64,000 bases of DNA from an uncultured Saccharospirillaceae bacterium (GCA_950054195.1 CATLPG010000003.1:53934-117933); one strand, 5' to 3'; counted from the stretch's first letter, positions 1 to 8,119 are shown. Numbers and translations are program-made. The notes: a model not told the origin generated them from the letters alone.

Positions 1-591
1 TAGCGCGTCAGCTACTTCTGGTGGATACACAACATAAGAAGCAATATTCATAAAGCTAAGAAAATCGCTAAAAGGTTTTTTAAGCTCGAATTGGATTATT
101 GAATCATTTAAAATTTTAATACCATCAACATTGCTTGTTCCATCTTTAACACCAGATATTTTATCACAAAATTGATCTCCGTAATCATTTCTTCTATTTG
201 ACCCTAATTGGCAAAGCTTATCAAAGCACGCTTTAACATCTTCTATTGTTACTTTTCGCTTTTTGAAGTCTGGAGTTTCATGGAAATAAACATCCTTTCT
301 AAGGGTAAAAGTGAAAACGGTATTGTTTTCATTGGCTTCCCATTTTGTAGCTAGAGCAGGCTCAATTTCTAAGGTTTTAGGGTTAAGTTTTACGAGTCCT
401 TCATAAATTTGAGTAGACACTGCCATCGACTCATAGTTAAGAATTTTTGGAGGGAATAAAGTCGTTATTTCTCCCCCTAAATTCAGGCGAAGGGTACCCC
501 CGTTTTTATCTGATTGTTTTTTTGTTGTTTTGGTTGAATCACAAGCGATTAAAACAACCATTGAAACTAAAATAAATGCTATTTTTTTCAT
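1..591 (-). CDS. Peptide/solute ABC transporter substrate-binding lipoprotein (family 5), truncated by window edge
   Basis: The reading frame is open from an ATG at 591 to the first base of the window, so only the N-terminal 197 residues are present. It starts MKKIAFILVSMV and reaches a lipobox ending LIAC, so the mature protein should be lipid-anchored at Cys19. The following residues fit the extracytoplasmic solute-binding family 5 (OppA/DppA): an N-terminal GGTLRL strand, a YEGLVKLNP stretch, ALATKWE and a FTLRKDVYFH segment. Members bind oligopeptides or similar solutes for an ABC importer. A second in-frame ATG lies at 597. No permease genes are visible on this side; they may lie beyond the edge. 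Confidence 0.8.
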   Translation of the reverse strand, partial: MKKIAFILVSMVVLIACDSTKTTKKQSDKNGGTLRLNLGGEITTLFPPKILNYESMAVSTQIYEGLVKLNPKTLEIEPALATKWEANENNTVFTFTLRKDVYFHETPDFKKRKVTIEDVKACFDKLCQLGSNRRNDYGDQFCDKISGVKDGTSNVDGIKILNDSIIQFELKKPFSDFLSFMNIASYVVYPPEVADAL

Positions 592-706
592 ACTCATTTC
601 TTGCAAGCTACTAATATATCACTTTTGTTTTAGCAAGTAAAAAGAAAAGCAATGAATTTGACTATAAAAGCCATTATCTATCCATTGAAATTTAGCAAAC
701 TATAAT

Positions 707-1885
707 TTAAGAAGATTTTCTTCTTTTAATTTCCTTGGAAATGAGGTTTAATTCTCTGCTTGTTTGACCTGCAACAGCCGTGTTTTCTTCTGCTCTACGG
801 ATTAAGTATGGAATTACCTCTTTGATAGGACCATAAGGCACATATTTTGCCACGTTGTAATTAGCGTTTGATAAGTTAAAGCTAATATGATCACTCATGC
901 CTAACAATTGAGAAAAATAAACTCTTTTGTCATCTAGTGCCACATCGTGTTGTCCCATTAATTCTGTAAGATAAATTGAGCTTTGTTCGTTATGAGTCCC
1001 AGCACAAATTGCTATATCATTTAAGTTATTCATGCAGTACTCTAGGGCTTGGTTGTATAGGCTGTCTGTTTCTTCTTTTGATTTGTTAATTGGAGATTCG
1101 TAGCCTTTTTCCTTTGCTCTTGCTCTTTCTTTTTCCATGTAGGCTCCACGAACAATTTTTAAACCTAATTTAAAACCTTGTTTATTGGCTCTTTGATGTA
1201 GTTCTTTTATATAATCTAATCGATCATGGCGATACATTTGTGCGGTATTGTAAACGATAGGTTTCTCTTTATTATACTTAACCATCATCATTTCTGCAAT
1301 CCAATCGATAGTAGCTTGAATCCAGCTTTCTTCAGCATCAATAAAAATAGGGGTGTTCGTTTCAAATGACGCTTTACATAGTTGGTCTACACGATCTAAT
1401 ATTTTTAAAAATTCTTTATCGTCTTTTTGATCTTCAATTTTCTTTTCTAATACCTTGAAAGACCCTAAACCACTTACTTTGAATACACTGAATGGAACTC
1501 GTTTATCTCCATGGGCTTTTTCAACTGCTTTTAATAACTCATTAGTGGTTTGATCAAATTGTTTATTGGTAGTTTTTCCTTCTACTGAATAATCAAGGAT
1601 AGTTCCAACATTATATTCGTGTAATGATTGAATGGTTGCTTCGCATTCAGGAATAGTTTCTCCTCCACAAAACTGAGCGAAAATGGTTTTTTTTACAATG
1701 CCTTTAATTGGTAAGTGAATTGCTAATGCAAAATTTGTAAGCCATTTACCAAGCTTTACCATAAAATTATTGCCAATTAACTTAAATAAACGTTCAGCCC
1801 ACTTAAGCTCTTTATCAGATTTGCTTGAAAAGGCAACAGCTGTGTTGTCAAAAGAGAGTTTCAATCCTTGTTTGGGTGTTATCAT
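707..1885 (-). CDS. Proline dehydrogenase (monofunctional, FAD-dependent)
   Basis: A 392-residue protein of the PRODH family, which oxidises L-proline to pyrroline-5-carboxylate and passes electrons to quinone. The TIM-barrel signatures are visible: YNTAQMYRHDRL near residue 211, LKIVRGAYMEKERA near 242, GTHNEQS near 296 and the C-terminal substrate-binding RRAEEN motif near 364. The length matches the short stand-alone enzyme of Bacteroidota, not bifunctional PutA, and no P5C dehydrogenase domain is attached. It stands alone between the binding-protein gene and trmN6. The ATG at 1885 is the natural start. Confidence 0.9.
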   Translation of the reverse strand: MITPKQGLKLSFDNTAVAFSSKSDKELKWAERLFKLIGNNFMVKLGKWLTNFALAIHLPIKGIVKKTIFAQFCGGETIPECEATIQSLHEYNVGTILDYSVEGKTTNKQFDQTTNELLKAVEKAHGDKRVPFSVFKVSGLGSFKVLEKKIEDQKDDKEFLKILDRVDQLCKASFETNTPIFIDAEESWIQATIDWIAEMMMVKYNKEKPIVYNTAQMYRHDRLDYIKELHQRANKQGFKLGLKIVRGAYMEKERARAKEKGYESPINKSKEETDSLYNQALEYCMNNLNDIAICAGTHNEQSSIYLTELMGQHDVALDDKRVYFSQLLGMSDHISFNLSNANYNVAKYVPYGPIKEVIPYLIRRAEENTAVAGQTSRELNLISKEIKRRKSS

Positions 1886-1955
1886 TAATTAATATTAAGA
1901 AAAATTTAAGAAAAGCCCAGTTATCTCTTATTTATTCTACTTAATCATCTGATAA

Positions 1956-2666
1956 TTAAAGTAGTTTGTGGCTGTAAAATTTTTCTGTAAGTGCAATATA
2001 TTCTTTTGAATAACTGTTTTGTTTATCATGAATGATAAGTTGCTTGAAATCAGATGATGACTTTTTTTTATTAAATGATAAGCAAATGAGTTTCGGTGTA
2101 GTATTTGTTTTCGTTTTTATTACCAGTTGATTCGAATGAAACAAATTATGTTGTTTTGCGATAGAGATGATATTCTCATGTTCGATGTAAGGAATAATTA
2201 TGCTAAGTGTTCCTAATAAGCTTAAGTGTTGACTTGAAAAACTGAGTAATTGATTATAGGTTAGTTCGGTTTGGTGGCGAGCATGTTTTCTCCTCTCATT
2301 GTTAGAATGTAAGCTGTTCTCAAAATATGGAGGATTTGCTATGATTAAGTCGTAAGAAGTAGTTGGTGTGAACTTAGTTATATTTTCATTGAACAATGTT
2401 ATTCGATTACTCCAAGGAGATAATGAAAAGTTTTTTTGGGCATCTTTGGATGCTAAATTGTTTATTTCTACAGCATCTATTTTTGCAGTCGAAAATTTTT
2501 GAGACATCATTAAAGCTAGTATTCCATTTCCTGAGCCAATATCTAAAATAGTTTTTGGAGAGGAAATAGGATTAGTCCAAGAGCCAAGAATAATTGAATC
2601 GGTAGTTACTTTTTGAGGACTATTGTGATGATAAATTTTGAATTCTTTGGCTTGAAAGTAATCCAT
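1956..2666 (-). CDS. trmN6: tRNA1(Val) adenine-37 N6-methyltransferase (TrmN6/YfiC family)
   Basis: A class I SAM methyltransferase of 236 residues. It carries motif I as ILDIGSGNGILAL near residue 41 and the N6-adenine catalytic tetrad NPPY (LIIANPPYF) near residue 109. The N-terminal FKIYHHNSPQKVTTDSIILG block is typical of YfiC/TrmN6 enzymes, which modify A37 of tRNA-Val. An ATG at 2678 would extend it by four residues into rimM; I prefer the ATG at 2666 because it directly follows the rimM stop at 2668. It is the last gene of the rpsP-rimM-trmN6 transcription unit. Confidence 0.85.
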   Translation of the reverse strand: MDYFQAKEFKIYHHNSPQKVTTDSIILGSWTNPISSPKTILDIGSGNGILALMMSQKFSTAKIDAVEINNLASKDAQKNFSLSPWSNRITLFNENITKFTPTTSYDLIIANPPYFENSLHSNNERRKHARHQTELTYNQLLSFSSQHLSLLGTLSIIIPYIEHENIISIAKQHNLFHSNQLVIKTKTNTTPKLICLSFNKKKSSSDFKQLIIHDKQNSYSKEYIALTEKFYSHKLL

Positions 2667-2667
2667 T

Positions 2668-3180
2668 TTAAAGATCAAAAATTCCTTTTGGAATTTCTAT
2701 AATAAGTGATTTTTCCTCTTTGTTTACCTCTATTAGCAGGTTTAACGGAAGTAAAACTTCTTTTTTATTGACTATAGTAGCAACTAATGGGTTTGAGGGA
2801 AGGTCATAAATGGTAGAGACTTTTCCAATTAGTTCTTCATTTTCATTATAAATATCGAATCCTTCTATTTCATGAAAATAGAACTCGTCTTTATCCAGTT
2901 TAGGTAAAAACGAATCTGGAAGATAAATGTTACTTCTAACAATAGCTTTTGCTTGATCTTCGGTATCTATTCCTTGGAGTTTAACTTTAAGAAAGTTCTG
3001 TTTTTGAAAACTTAGATCTTCAATTAAAAAAGGGACCAAAGCATCTCCTTTCTCGATAAAAATAGTTTTGAGATTAGCGAGTATTTCTGGGTAGTTAACA
3101 TCTATTCGAAGAATAACCTCTCCCTTAAAACTAAAAACCTTGGAGATGACTCCAAGGTTAAAGTATTCATTAAAGTTCAT
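2668..3180 (-). CDS. rimM: Ribosome maturation factor RimM
   Basis: A 170-residue RimM, required for maturation of the 30S head, where it binds S19. The N-terminal domain opens with LGVISKVFSFKGEV, the characteristic G.h..hG..G.V start of the family. The C-terminal half is the PRC-barrel (FDIYNENEELIGKV and LLPLNLLIEVN). It sits 15 bp downstream of rpsP, a pairing common across bacteria, and abuts the next gene, so co-transcription is likely. Confidence 0.95.
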   Translation of the reverse strand: MNFNEYFNLGVISKVFSFKGEVILRIDVNYPEILANLKTIFIEKGDALVPFLIEDLSFQKQNFLKVKLQGIDTEDQAKAIVRSNIYLPDSFLPKLDKDEFYFHEIEGFDIYNENEELIGKVSTIYDLPSNPLVATIVNKKEVLLPLNLLIEVNKEEKSLIIEIPKGIFDL

Positions 3181-3195
3181 ATGGAACTTTTTAAT

Positions 3196-3705
3196 TTATT
3201 CTGCAGAATCATCAGCTGTAGCCTCTGCTTCTTCAGCAACTGGCTCAGGAGCATTAGCAGCAGCAATAGCTTTAGCTCTTGCTTCGTTGATTTCTTTCTC
3301 AGCAGCTAATCTTTGTGCTTTATCATCAGCGATAGCTTTTGCTAAACCGTCTTTTTGAGCGTTAACCTTAGCTTCTTTAGCAGTAACCCACTCTTCGAAT
3401 TTCTTGTCAGCTTCTTCTTGAGAGAAAGCACCTTTAGTAACACCTCTTTGTAAGTGTTTTTTGTACATAACACCTTTGTAAGAAAGGATTGTTCTAGCTG
3501 TATCCGTTGGTTGAGCACCATTATGTAACCACTTTAATGAAGCGTCAACATCAAGTGTAATCGAAGCTGGCGTTGTTACAGGGTTGTAAGTTCCTAGTTT
3601 TTCTAGGTATCTTCCATCTCTTTTTGATCTGCTATCAGCAGCTACAATGTAGTAAAAAGGTCTTTTCTTTCTTCCTTGTCTACTTAGTCTAATTTTTACT
3701 GGCAT
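3196..3705 (-). CDS. rpsP: 30S ribosomal protein S16 with long C-terminal extension
   Basis: The first ~80 residues are canonical S16 (MPVKIRLSRQGRKKRPFYYI, then a GRYLEKLGTYNP stretch). The protein continues to 169 residues, about twice the E. coli length, with an Ala/Glu/Lys-rich tail ending in an acidic AEEAEATADDSAE-like segment. Such tails are usual for Bacteroidota S16. It is the first gene of an operon with rimM and trmN6 and is preceded by a promoter-like sequence and a short structured leader. Confidence 0.97.
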   Translation of the reverse strand: MPVKIRLSRQGRKKRPFYYIVAADSRSKRDGRYLEKLGTYNPVTTPASITLDVDASLKWLHNGAQPTDTARTILSYKGVMYKKHLQRGVTKGAFSQEEADKKFEEWVTAKEAKVNAQKDGLAKAIADDKAQRLAAEKEINEARAKAIAAANAPEPVAEEAEATADDSAE

Positions 3706-3750
3706 AGATTAAATTTTTGGGGGCCGAAACCCCAGGTTATTAATTTTTCG
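3706..3750 (-). promoter_or_regulatory. rpsP leader with two mutually exclusive hairpins
   Basis: Read on the minus strand, the ~45 nt leader contains CCGAAA, then TGGGG, then TTTCGG, then CCCCA, and soon after the ATG. TGGGG can pair with CCCCA around a loop containing TTTCGG. Alternatively CCGAAA can pair with TTTCGG, which blocks the first hairpin. The GC-rich hairpin is only about 13 nt from the start codon, so it could control rpsP translation. This is inferred from sequence only. Confidence 0.35.
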
Positions 3751-3755
3751 GACTG

Positions 3756-3785
3756 CAAATATCGGTGTTTTTCTTTAAAAAGCAA
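3756..3785 (-). promoter_or_regulatory. Promoter of rpsP-rimM-trmN6
   Basis: On the minus strand a TTG (3783-3785) is followed after 19 bp by GATATTTG (3756-3763). This matches the Bacteroidota primary-sigma consensus TTG-N17-23-TAnnTTTG with one mismatch. Transcription would begin near 3750. Confidence 0.45.
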
Positions 3786-3798
3786 GAATTGAATATAA

Positions 3799-4965
3799 TT
3801 ATTTGGGATTTGCATAACGAATAACCTCTTCCGCAGTTATTTTTTGATCGCATAAAATAGTTAATCGCTCAATAATATTTCTTAACTCACGAATGTTACC
3901 GGTCCAATTAGCTTGTTTTAACTCTTCTAAAGCTTGGGGTTCAAACTCTTTTAAAGCAACACCCTGTTCTTCACAAATAATTTTTAGGAAATGTTCTGCT
4001 AGTAAAGGAATATCATCTCTTCTGTCATTTAAAGAAGGAACATGAATAAGGATAACTGCTAAACGGTGATATAAGTCTTCTCTAAATTTATTGTCGGCAA
4101 TTTCCTTAACTAAATCTTTGTTGGTAGCTGCTACTACACGAACATCTACAGAAATATCCTTATCACCACCAACACGTGTGATTTTATTTTCTTGCAGTGC
4201 TCTTAGTACTTTAGCTTGTGCAGATAAACTCATGTCACCGATTTCATCAAGAAAAATCGTTCCTCCTTGTGCTTGTTCAAACTTCCCTTGGCGTTGTTTT
4301 ACGGCAGATGTAAAAGCCCCTTTTTCATGTCCGAAAAGTTCACTTTCAATTAACTCTGCTGGGATAGCTGCACAGTTAACTTCAATAAATGGGCCTTTTG
4401 CACGGTTACTTTTTTCATGTAATTGACGAGCAACAAGTTCTTTTCCTGTACCATTTCCACCTGTAACTAACACTCGCGCATCAGAAGCGGCAACTTTATG
4501 AATCATTTCTTTGATCTGTTCTATGCCTTCTGATTCTCCAATAATTTCAGTTATTTTGTTTTTAGAAAGTTTACGCTTTAATGTTTTTGTTTCTTCAACC
4601 AAATCTGAGCGCTCAAAGGCATTTCTAATGCTCACTAACGTTCTATTAAGGTCTAATGGTTTTTGAATAAAATCGTATGCTCCTTTTTGGAGTGCATCAA
4701 CGGCAGTATCGATAGTACCATGACCAGAAATCATAATGATGGGAGTTTCTACCCCTTCCGATTGAAGTTTATCTAATACCTCAATTCCATCCATTTCGGG
4801 CATTTTAATGTCGCAAAGGATAACATCATACTTGTTTTTCAATGCTAGATCAAGTCCTAGTTTACCATTTTCAGCATCGTCTACTTTAAATTTTTCGTTT
4901 TCTAAAATATCTCTAAGTACGCTCCTAATCGGACGTTCATCGTCTATAATAAGTACCTTGGTCAT
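3799..4965 (-). CDS. Sigma-54-type response regulator (receiver + AAA+), lacking a C-terminal HTH
   Basis: A 388-residue NtrC-like protein. Residues 1-118 form a receiver domain with acidic pair D8/D9, phospho-acceptor D52 and K102. Residues ~140-365 form an AAA+ ATPase with a Walker A variant GGNGTGKE, the ESELFGHEKGAFTSA loop and the Walker B segment GGTIFLDEIGD. The usual sigma-54-contacting GAFTGA is GAFTSA here. The chain ends at YANPK, soon after the sensor-2 region (WTGNIRELRN), so the Fis-type DNA-binding domain of NtrC (~450-480 residues) is missing. It may act from solution or through partners. No sensor kinase is adjacent. A good promoter lies upstream. Confidence 0.88.
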   Translation of the reverse strand: MTKVLIIDDERPIRSVLRDILENEKFKVDDAENGKLGLDLALKNKYDVILCDIKMPEMDGIEVLDKLQSEGVETPIIMISGHGTIDTAVDALQKGAYDFIQKPLDLNRTLVSIRNAFERSDLVEETKTLKRKLSKNKITEIIGESEGIEQIKEMIHKVAASDARVLVTGGNGTGKELVARQLHEKSNRAKGPFIEVNCAAIPAELIESELFGHEKGAFTSAVKQRQGKFEQAQGGTIFLDEIGDMSLSAQAKVLRALQENKITRVGGDKDISVDVRVVAATNKDLVKEIADNKFREDLYHRLAVILIHVPSLNDRRDDIPLLAEHFLKIICEEQGVALKEFEPQALEELKQANWTGNIRELRNIIERLTILCDQKITAEEVIRYANPK

Positions 4966-4996
4966 AGTTTTGTTTGTAAGTTAATGTACTATTTTT

Positions 4997-5027
4997 CAAA
5001 AATAACTGTTTAACTTAAACATGACAA
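4997..5027 (-). promoter_or_regulatory. Promoter of the sigma-54-type response regulator
   Basis: The minus strand shows TTG (5025-5027), a 20 bp spacer and a perfect TAnnTTTG box, TATTTTTG (4997-5004), 31 bp upstream of the ATG at 4965. The box lies in a near-palindrome, TATTTTT-C-AAAAATA (4990-5004), so the opposite strand has a weaker copy. Confidence 0.5.
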
Positions 5028-5035
5028 TTATTATG

Positions 5036-5112
5036 CCATGAAACCCCATGAACTTGCCCAACGGTAGTCAGGTGGGGGGAACTAAAAATTAAGCCAACGC
5101 CAGCTACCATGA
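5036..5112. other. GC-rich, unexplained intergenic block
   Basis: This ~75 bp block is clearly richer in G and C than the AT-rich DNA around it. It contains CCCCA (5042-5046) pairable with TGGGG, a run of six G near 5075-5080, GGTAG pairable with CTACC, and a repeated CCATGAA. It lies in the leader of the SUMF1-domain gene on the plus strand. I could not match it to a known riboswitch, SRP RNA or tRNA. Confidence 0.3.
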
Positions 5113-5158
5113 TTAGTACAAGAGACATATTGCTAAAGACCTATTCTATTTTAAATAA

Positions 5159-6628
5159 ATGAGAACGGTAGCGTACATATCGTTTTGTTTCAATCTTTTG
5201 CTTTTTTCACCAGCTCATACCCAAAAGGAAGTGTTATTTCGAGGGGATTATCTGTTGATGTCACCTACTGAAGTTTCGAATAAGGAATATCGAGAGTTTT
5301 TAGAAGGTGTAAGAAACACTAGTTATTACGGGGATGTTTTACCAGATACTTTGGTGTGGAGAAGAAAAAACAGTTATGGTGAGCCATATATCGAATATTA
5401 TTTAAGACATCCAGCTTACGATAATTACCCCATGGTTGGTGTGAGCTATGAGCAAGCTGTGGCTTTTTGTGAATGGAAGGAAGATCAGCTCAACAAGATA
5501 GATACAAGTAGGGTCGTAATTGTTCGGTTACCAACGGAAGAAGAATGGGAATATGCAGCTAGCGCTGGAGGTTCTTACCCCATATATCCTTGGGAGGGAA
5601 ATGATATGATTGATAAAAAAGGTAAGTCTAGAGCAAATTTTGTTCAGGGAAGAGGTGATTATATGGGGTTAGCGGGCAGCAGCTTAGGTGATAATGCAGA
5701 TATTACTGCTCCAGTAAAATCTTACAAGCCTAACAAATTAGGACTTTACACTATGGCAGGTAATGTTGCTGAGATGGTTGCTGAAAAAGGTGTTGCGAAA
5801 GGAGGAAGCTGGAACGACCGAGCGGATGATTTAAAAATTAAAGCTAGGCAACTGTATGATAAACCATCTTCTGAAATTGGTTTTAGGTATTTGGTTGAAG
5901 TAGTAGATGAAAAACGGGTAATTGATAAAGAGCTAAAAAAAAGACAATTAAGGAAGCTGTTTGCTAAGTTGGGTGATTCTGTACGTGTGTCTAAAACAGA
6001 GATAACCAATAAGCTTTACCAGCAGTTTTTAAATGAAAAAGGGGAGGAGTATGCTCCAAATTGTCATTTATGGACAAACTTATTTACTTACAGTAATTAC
6101 TATGCTAATAATTACCGTTTTTTTGAAGATTATCCTGTTGTGAATGTTTCTAAAAGTGATGCTTTAGCTTTTTGTGATTGGCTTGAAACTAAATATGAGA
6201 ACTTTTTTAATAAAAAAGTAACTGTTCGTTTACCAACAAAGGAAGAGTATGTGTTTTTGTATCAAAAGCATGCTCCTATAGATGTAAATTTACGAGATAA
6301 TAAAGGCAACTATGTTGTTAATTTTAATGCAAAAGGACAGTTGTTTGACCCAATGAAACGTCAATCGTTTAATGATTTACATGATTTTGATGGATATGCA
6401 TTAACCAATCCGGTGAAATCCTTTACTGATTTTAATGGAGTTTATGGTGTTATTGGAAATGTTTCAGAAATTGTAGGAGATGAAAATATCGTTATTGGAG
6501 GAACTTGGTTAAGTTCGGATAGGGAGTTAAGTTATGATCGTTCGCAGATAGCGTTTAAAGAAGAAGAAAAAAGTCCGCTGGTAGGGTTCCGGGTGGTTTT
6601 GGTGGAGTATAATAGTTTAATGAGATAA
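5159..6628 (+). CDS. Secreted protein with two SUMF1/FGE-like domains (GldJ/GldK-like fold)
   Basis: A 489-residue protein with an N-terminal signal peptide (cleavage probably after residue ~21). It has two consecutive formylglycine-generating-enzyme-like (SUMF1) domains. The first (~30-250) shows RLPTEEEWEYAA, GNVAEMV, GGSW and GFRYLVEV. The second (~265-489) shows RLPTKEEY, GNVSEIV, GGTW and GFRVVLVE. The catalytic cysteine pair of true FGE enzymes is not apparent, so a structural or binding role is more likely. Bacteroidota use this fold in gliding and T9SS lipoproteins GldJ and GldK, but there is no lipobox here and the duplicated domain differs from them. The ATG at 5159 directly follows an in-frame TAA. 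Confidence 0.75.
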   Translation: MRTVAYISFCFNLLLFSPAHTQKEVLFRGDYLLMSPTEVSNKEYREFLEGVRNTSYYGDVLPDTLVWRRKNSYGEPYIEYYLRHPAYDNYPMVGVSYEQAVAFCEWKEDQLNKIDTSRVVIVRLPTEEEWEYAASAGGSYPIYPWEGNDMIDKKGKSRANFVQGRGDYMGLAGSSLGDNADITAPVKSYKPNKLGLYTMAGNVAEMVAEKGVAKGGSWNDRADDLKIKARQLYDKPSSEIGFRYLVEVVDEKRVIDKELKKRQLRKLFAKLGDSVRVSKTEITNKLYQQFLNEKGEEYAPNCHLWTNLFTYSNYYANNYRFFEDYPVVNVSKSDALAFCDWLETKYENFFNKKVTVRLPTKEEYVFLYQKHAPIDVNLRDNKGNYVVNFNAKGQLFDPMKRQSFNDLHDFDGYALTNPVKSFTDFNGVYGVIGNVSEIVGDENIVIGGTWLSSDRELSYDRSQIAFKEEEKSPLVGFRVVLVEYNSLMR

Positions 6629-6632
6629 AATG

Positions 6633-7100
6633 CTACAATAACTTTTTTTCTAATGAATGAATTTTACGCCAAAGCTCTTTGGTGTGTTGATTATCATGTG
6701 TTTTTAAGAGCTGTTTGTATAAAAGAATTATTTCTTTTTTTAAAGTTACTTTATCCAACAAAATAGTTTCTCCAGAGAAGTTCTTCTTATACCTAGTTGT
6801 TTCAAATTTTTCTTTATCAGAAGGTCGATACATAGTATAATATGCTTCGAAATTTTCTCTAGCCTCTTTAAGCGAATAATTTGAATTAGGACCTCCCCAT
6901 ACTTCATTTTCATGAGGAGTTTCTTGCCCGTCATCTTCCCATGAACAAAGTGGACATATTTCATGCCCTCCTCTTTCAGATAATGTAGGAAAGCTGCAAC
7001 ATGGACAAAGAAAGTACTCCCCAAATTTTTTATGGTCATACTTTGACGAACTATCAATACGATCAAAGTATTTATTAAACCATTTTTCTTTGGATGACAT
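6633..7100 (-). CDS. Cysteine-rich CPCC-domain protein
   Basis: A 155-residue soluble protein. The N-terminal half matches the uncharacterised CPCC family: a CPCC motif (LCPCCSFPTLSERGGHEICPLCSW), then DDGQETPHENEVWGGPN and SLKEARENF. The two CxxC-type pairs probably bind zinc. The C-terminal ~65 residues are a charged helical tail with no recognised domain. It converges with the SUMF1-domain gene with a 4 bp gap. The function is unknown. Confidence 0.75.
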   Translation of the reverse strand: MSSKEKWFNKYFDRIDSSSKYDHKKFGEYFLCPCCSFPTLSERGGHEICPLCSWEDDGQETPHENEVWGGPNSNYSLKEARENFEAYYTMYRPSDKEKFETTRYKKNFSGETILLDKVTLKKEIILLYKQLLKTHDNQHTKELWRKIHSLEKKLL

Positions 7101-7128
7101 AGTTATATTAAGAAAATCTAACTATTGG

Positions 7129-7743
7129 TTAAAACAACCCATTAATCTCTCCTTCCACATCGGTGATGATTTTACCAAGGTCTTCTGGATCGTCTCTAAA
7201 GTTGTTGTTGTCTACGTCTACAATTAATAGATTCCCTTTGTTGTAGGTGGAAATCCAAGCTTCGTAGCGTTCATTTAATCTTTTTAGATAATCCAAACGG
7301 ATGCTTTCTTCGTAATCACGGCCTCTTTGAGCGATTTGGTTTACCAAAGTAGGTACGCTAGCTCTTAAGTGAATTAATAAATCTGGAGCAGAAATAAACG
7401 ATTCCATTAGGTTAAAAAGAGAGAAATAATTTTCAAAATCTTTTGTAGACATTAAACCCATAGCGTGTAGGTTTGGAGCGAAAATGAACGCATCTTCGTA
7501 AATCGTACGATCTTGAATAACGGTTTTTTCGCTTTTCTTGATTTCTTGAATTTGCGTGAATCGACTATTCAAGTAAAAAATTTGAAGATTGAATGACCAA
7601 CGCTGCATGTCGTCATAAAAATCATTGAGGTAAGGATTGTTTTCTACGTCTTCGAAATGGGTGTCCCAATTGAAGTGTTTTGCTAATAACTTTGTTAATG
7701 TGGTTTTACCCGCTCCTATATTTCCTGAGATTGCAACGTGCAT
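7129..7743 (-). CDS. Deoxynucleoside kinase (dNK/dGK family)
   Basis: A 204-residue nucleoside kinase that phosphorylates deoxynucleosides in the salvage pathway. The P-loop is SGNIGAGKTT (residues 6-15). The family DRS-type motif appears as QDRTIYEDAFIF near residue 77, and the lid region as RGRDYEESIRLDYL near 139. The length is typical of bacterial deoxyadenosine/deoxyguanosine kinases. Substrate preference cannot be read from sequence. It begins with an ATG at 7743 and stands alone. Confidence 0.9.
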   Translation of the reverse strand: MHVAISGNIGAGKTTLTKLLAKHFNWDTHFEDVENNPYLNDFYDDMQRWSFNLQIFYLNSRFTQIQEIKKSEKTVIQDRTIYEDAFIFAPNLHAMGLMSTKDFENYFSLFNLMESFISAPDLLIHLRASVPTLVNQIAQRGRDYEESIRLDYLKRLNERYEAWISTYNKGNLLIVDVDNNNFRDDPEDLGKIITDVEGEINGLF

Positions 7744-7839
7744 GTTCTTCCCTTTTTGTTGGCTTGAAGTTAAAAAACCTAGTGGTTTTAGGGAAATTAA
7801 ATGTTTGAATAGTTATTAACATTGGCTAATAGATGAGAA

Positions 7840-7894
7840 GGAAAGGACTTTTAGTGTTGTGTTCTTCATTTTCTCCTTGATGAAAAAACGAAGC
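7840..7894 (+). repeat. Degenerate direct repeat, copy 1
   Basis: It starts GGAAAGGACTTTTAGTG, continues TTGTGTTCTTCATTTT and ends with an A-rich GAAAAAACGAAGC. The second copy at 8068-8119 has the same order with scattered substitutions. Confidence 0.6.
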
Positions 7895-7922
7895 AAAAAA
7901 ATCAAGAATGTTTGGAGGAAAT

Positions 7923-7946
7923 TTTTGTGATTGGGTAATCACAAAA
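7923..7946. repeat. Perfect 10-bp stem-loop
   Basis: TTTTGTGATT, loop GGGT, then AATCACAAAA. It lies between the two direct-repeat copies. No T-tract terminator context is evident for either neighbour. Confidence 0.5.
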
Positions 7947-8067
7947 TCACTAAAAAATACATCACTTCATGCATTTTTCTGTTTCACAGAAAGCAATTCC
8001 GTTTGATTTTTAGTTATTTCTGCAAACATTCGGAGAAAGGAACCGGTTTGTTGATTTGGTTTTTTGA

Positions 8068-8119
8068 GGAAGGACTATTCGTGTTGTGTTCTTTATTTTT
8101 GTTTTTGAAAAAAACAATC
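8068..8119 (+). repeat. Degenerate direct repeat, copy 2
   Basis: It starts GGAAGGACTATTCGTG, continues TTGTGTTCTTTATTTT and ends in an A-rich GAAAAAAACAATC, parallel to copy 1 at 7840-7894. The distance between copies is about 230 bp. Confidence 0.6.

Noticed and set aside
3140..3358. Ala/Ser-rich frame opposite rpsP and rimM
   Set aside because: It is the shadow of the Ala/Glu-rich S16 tail on the other strand.
5015..5110. 31-codon minus-strand frame across the GC-rich block
   Set aside because: Too short, with no family match or start context; kept only as a note on the GC-rich block.
5036..5112. SRP RNA, riboswitch or tRNA
   Set aside because: GTCAGGT recalls SRP RNA, but the conserved tetraloop and internal loop are missing; no conserved riboswitch core or tRNA arms could be drawn.
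6746..7066. 106-codon minus-strand frame within the CPCC gene
   Set aside because: It is a shifted frame of the CPCC gene, which has clear zinc-binding motifs in the other frame.
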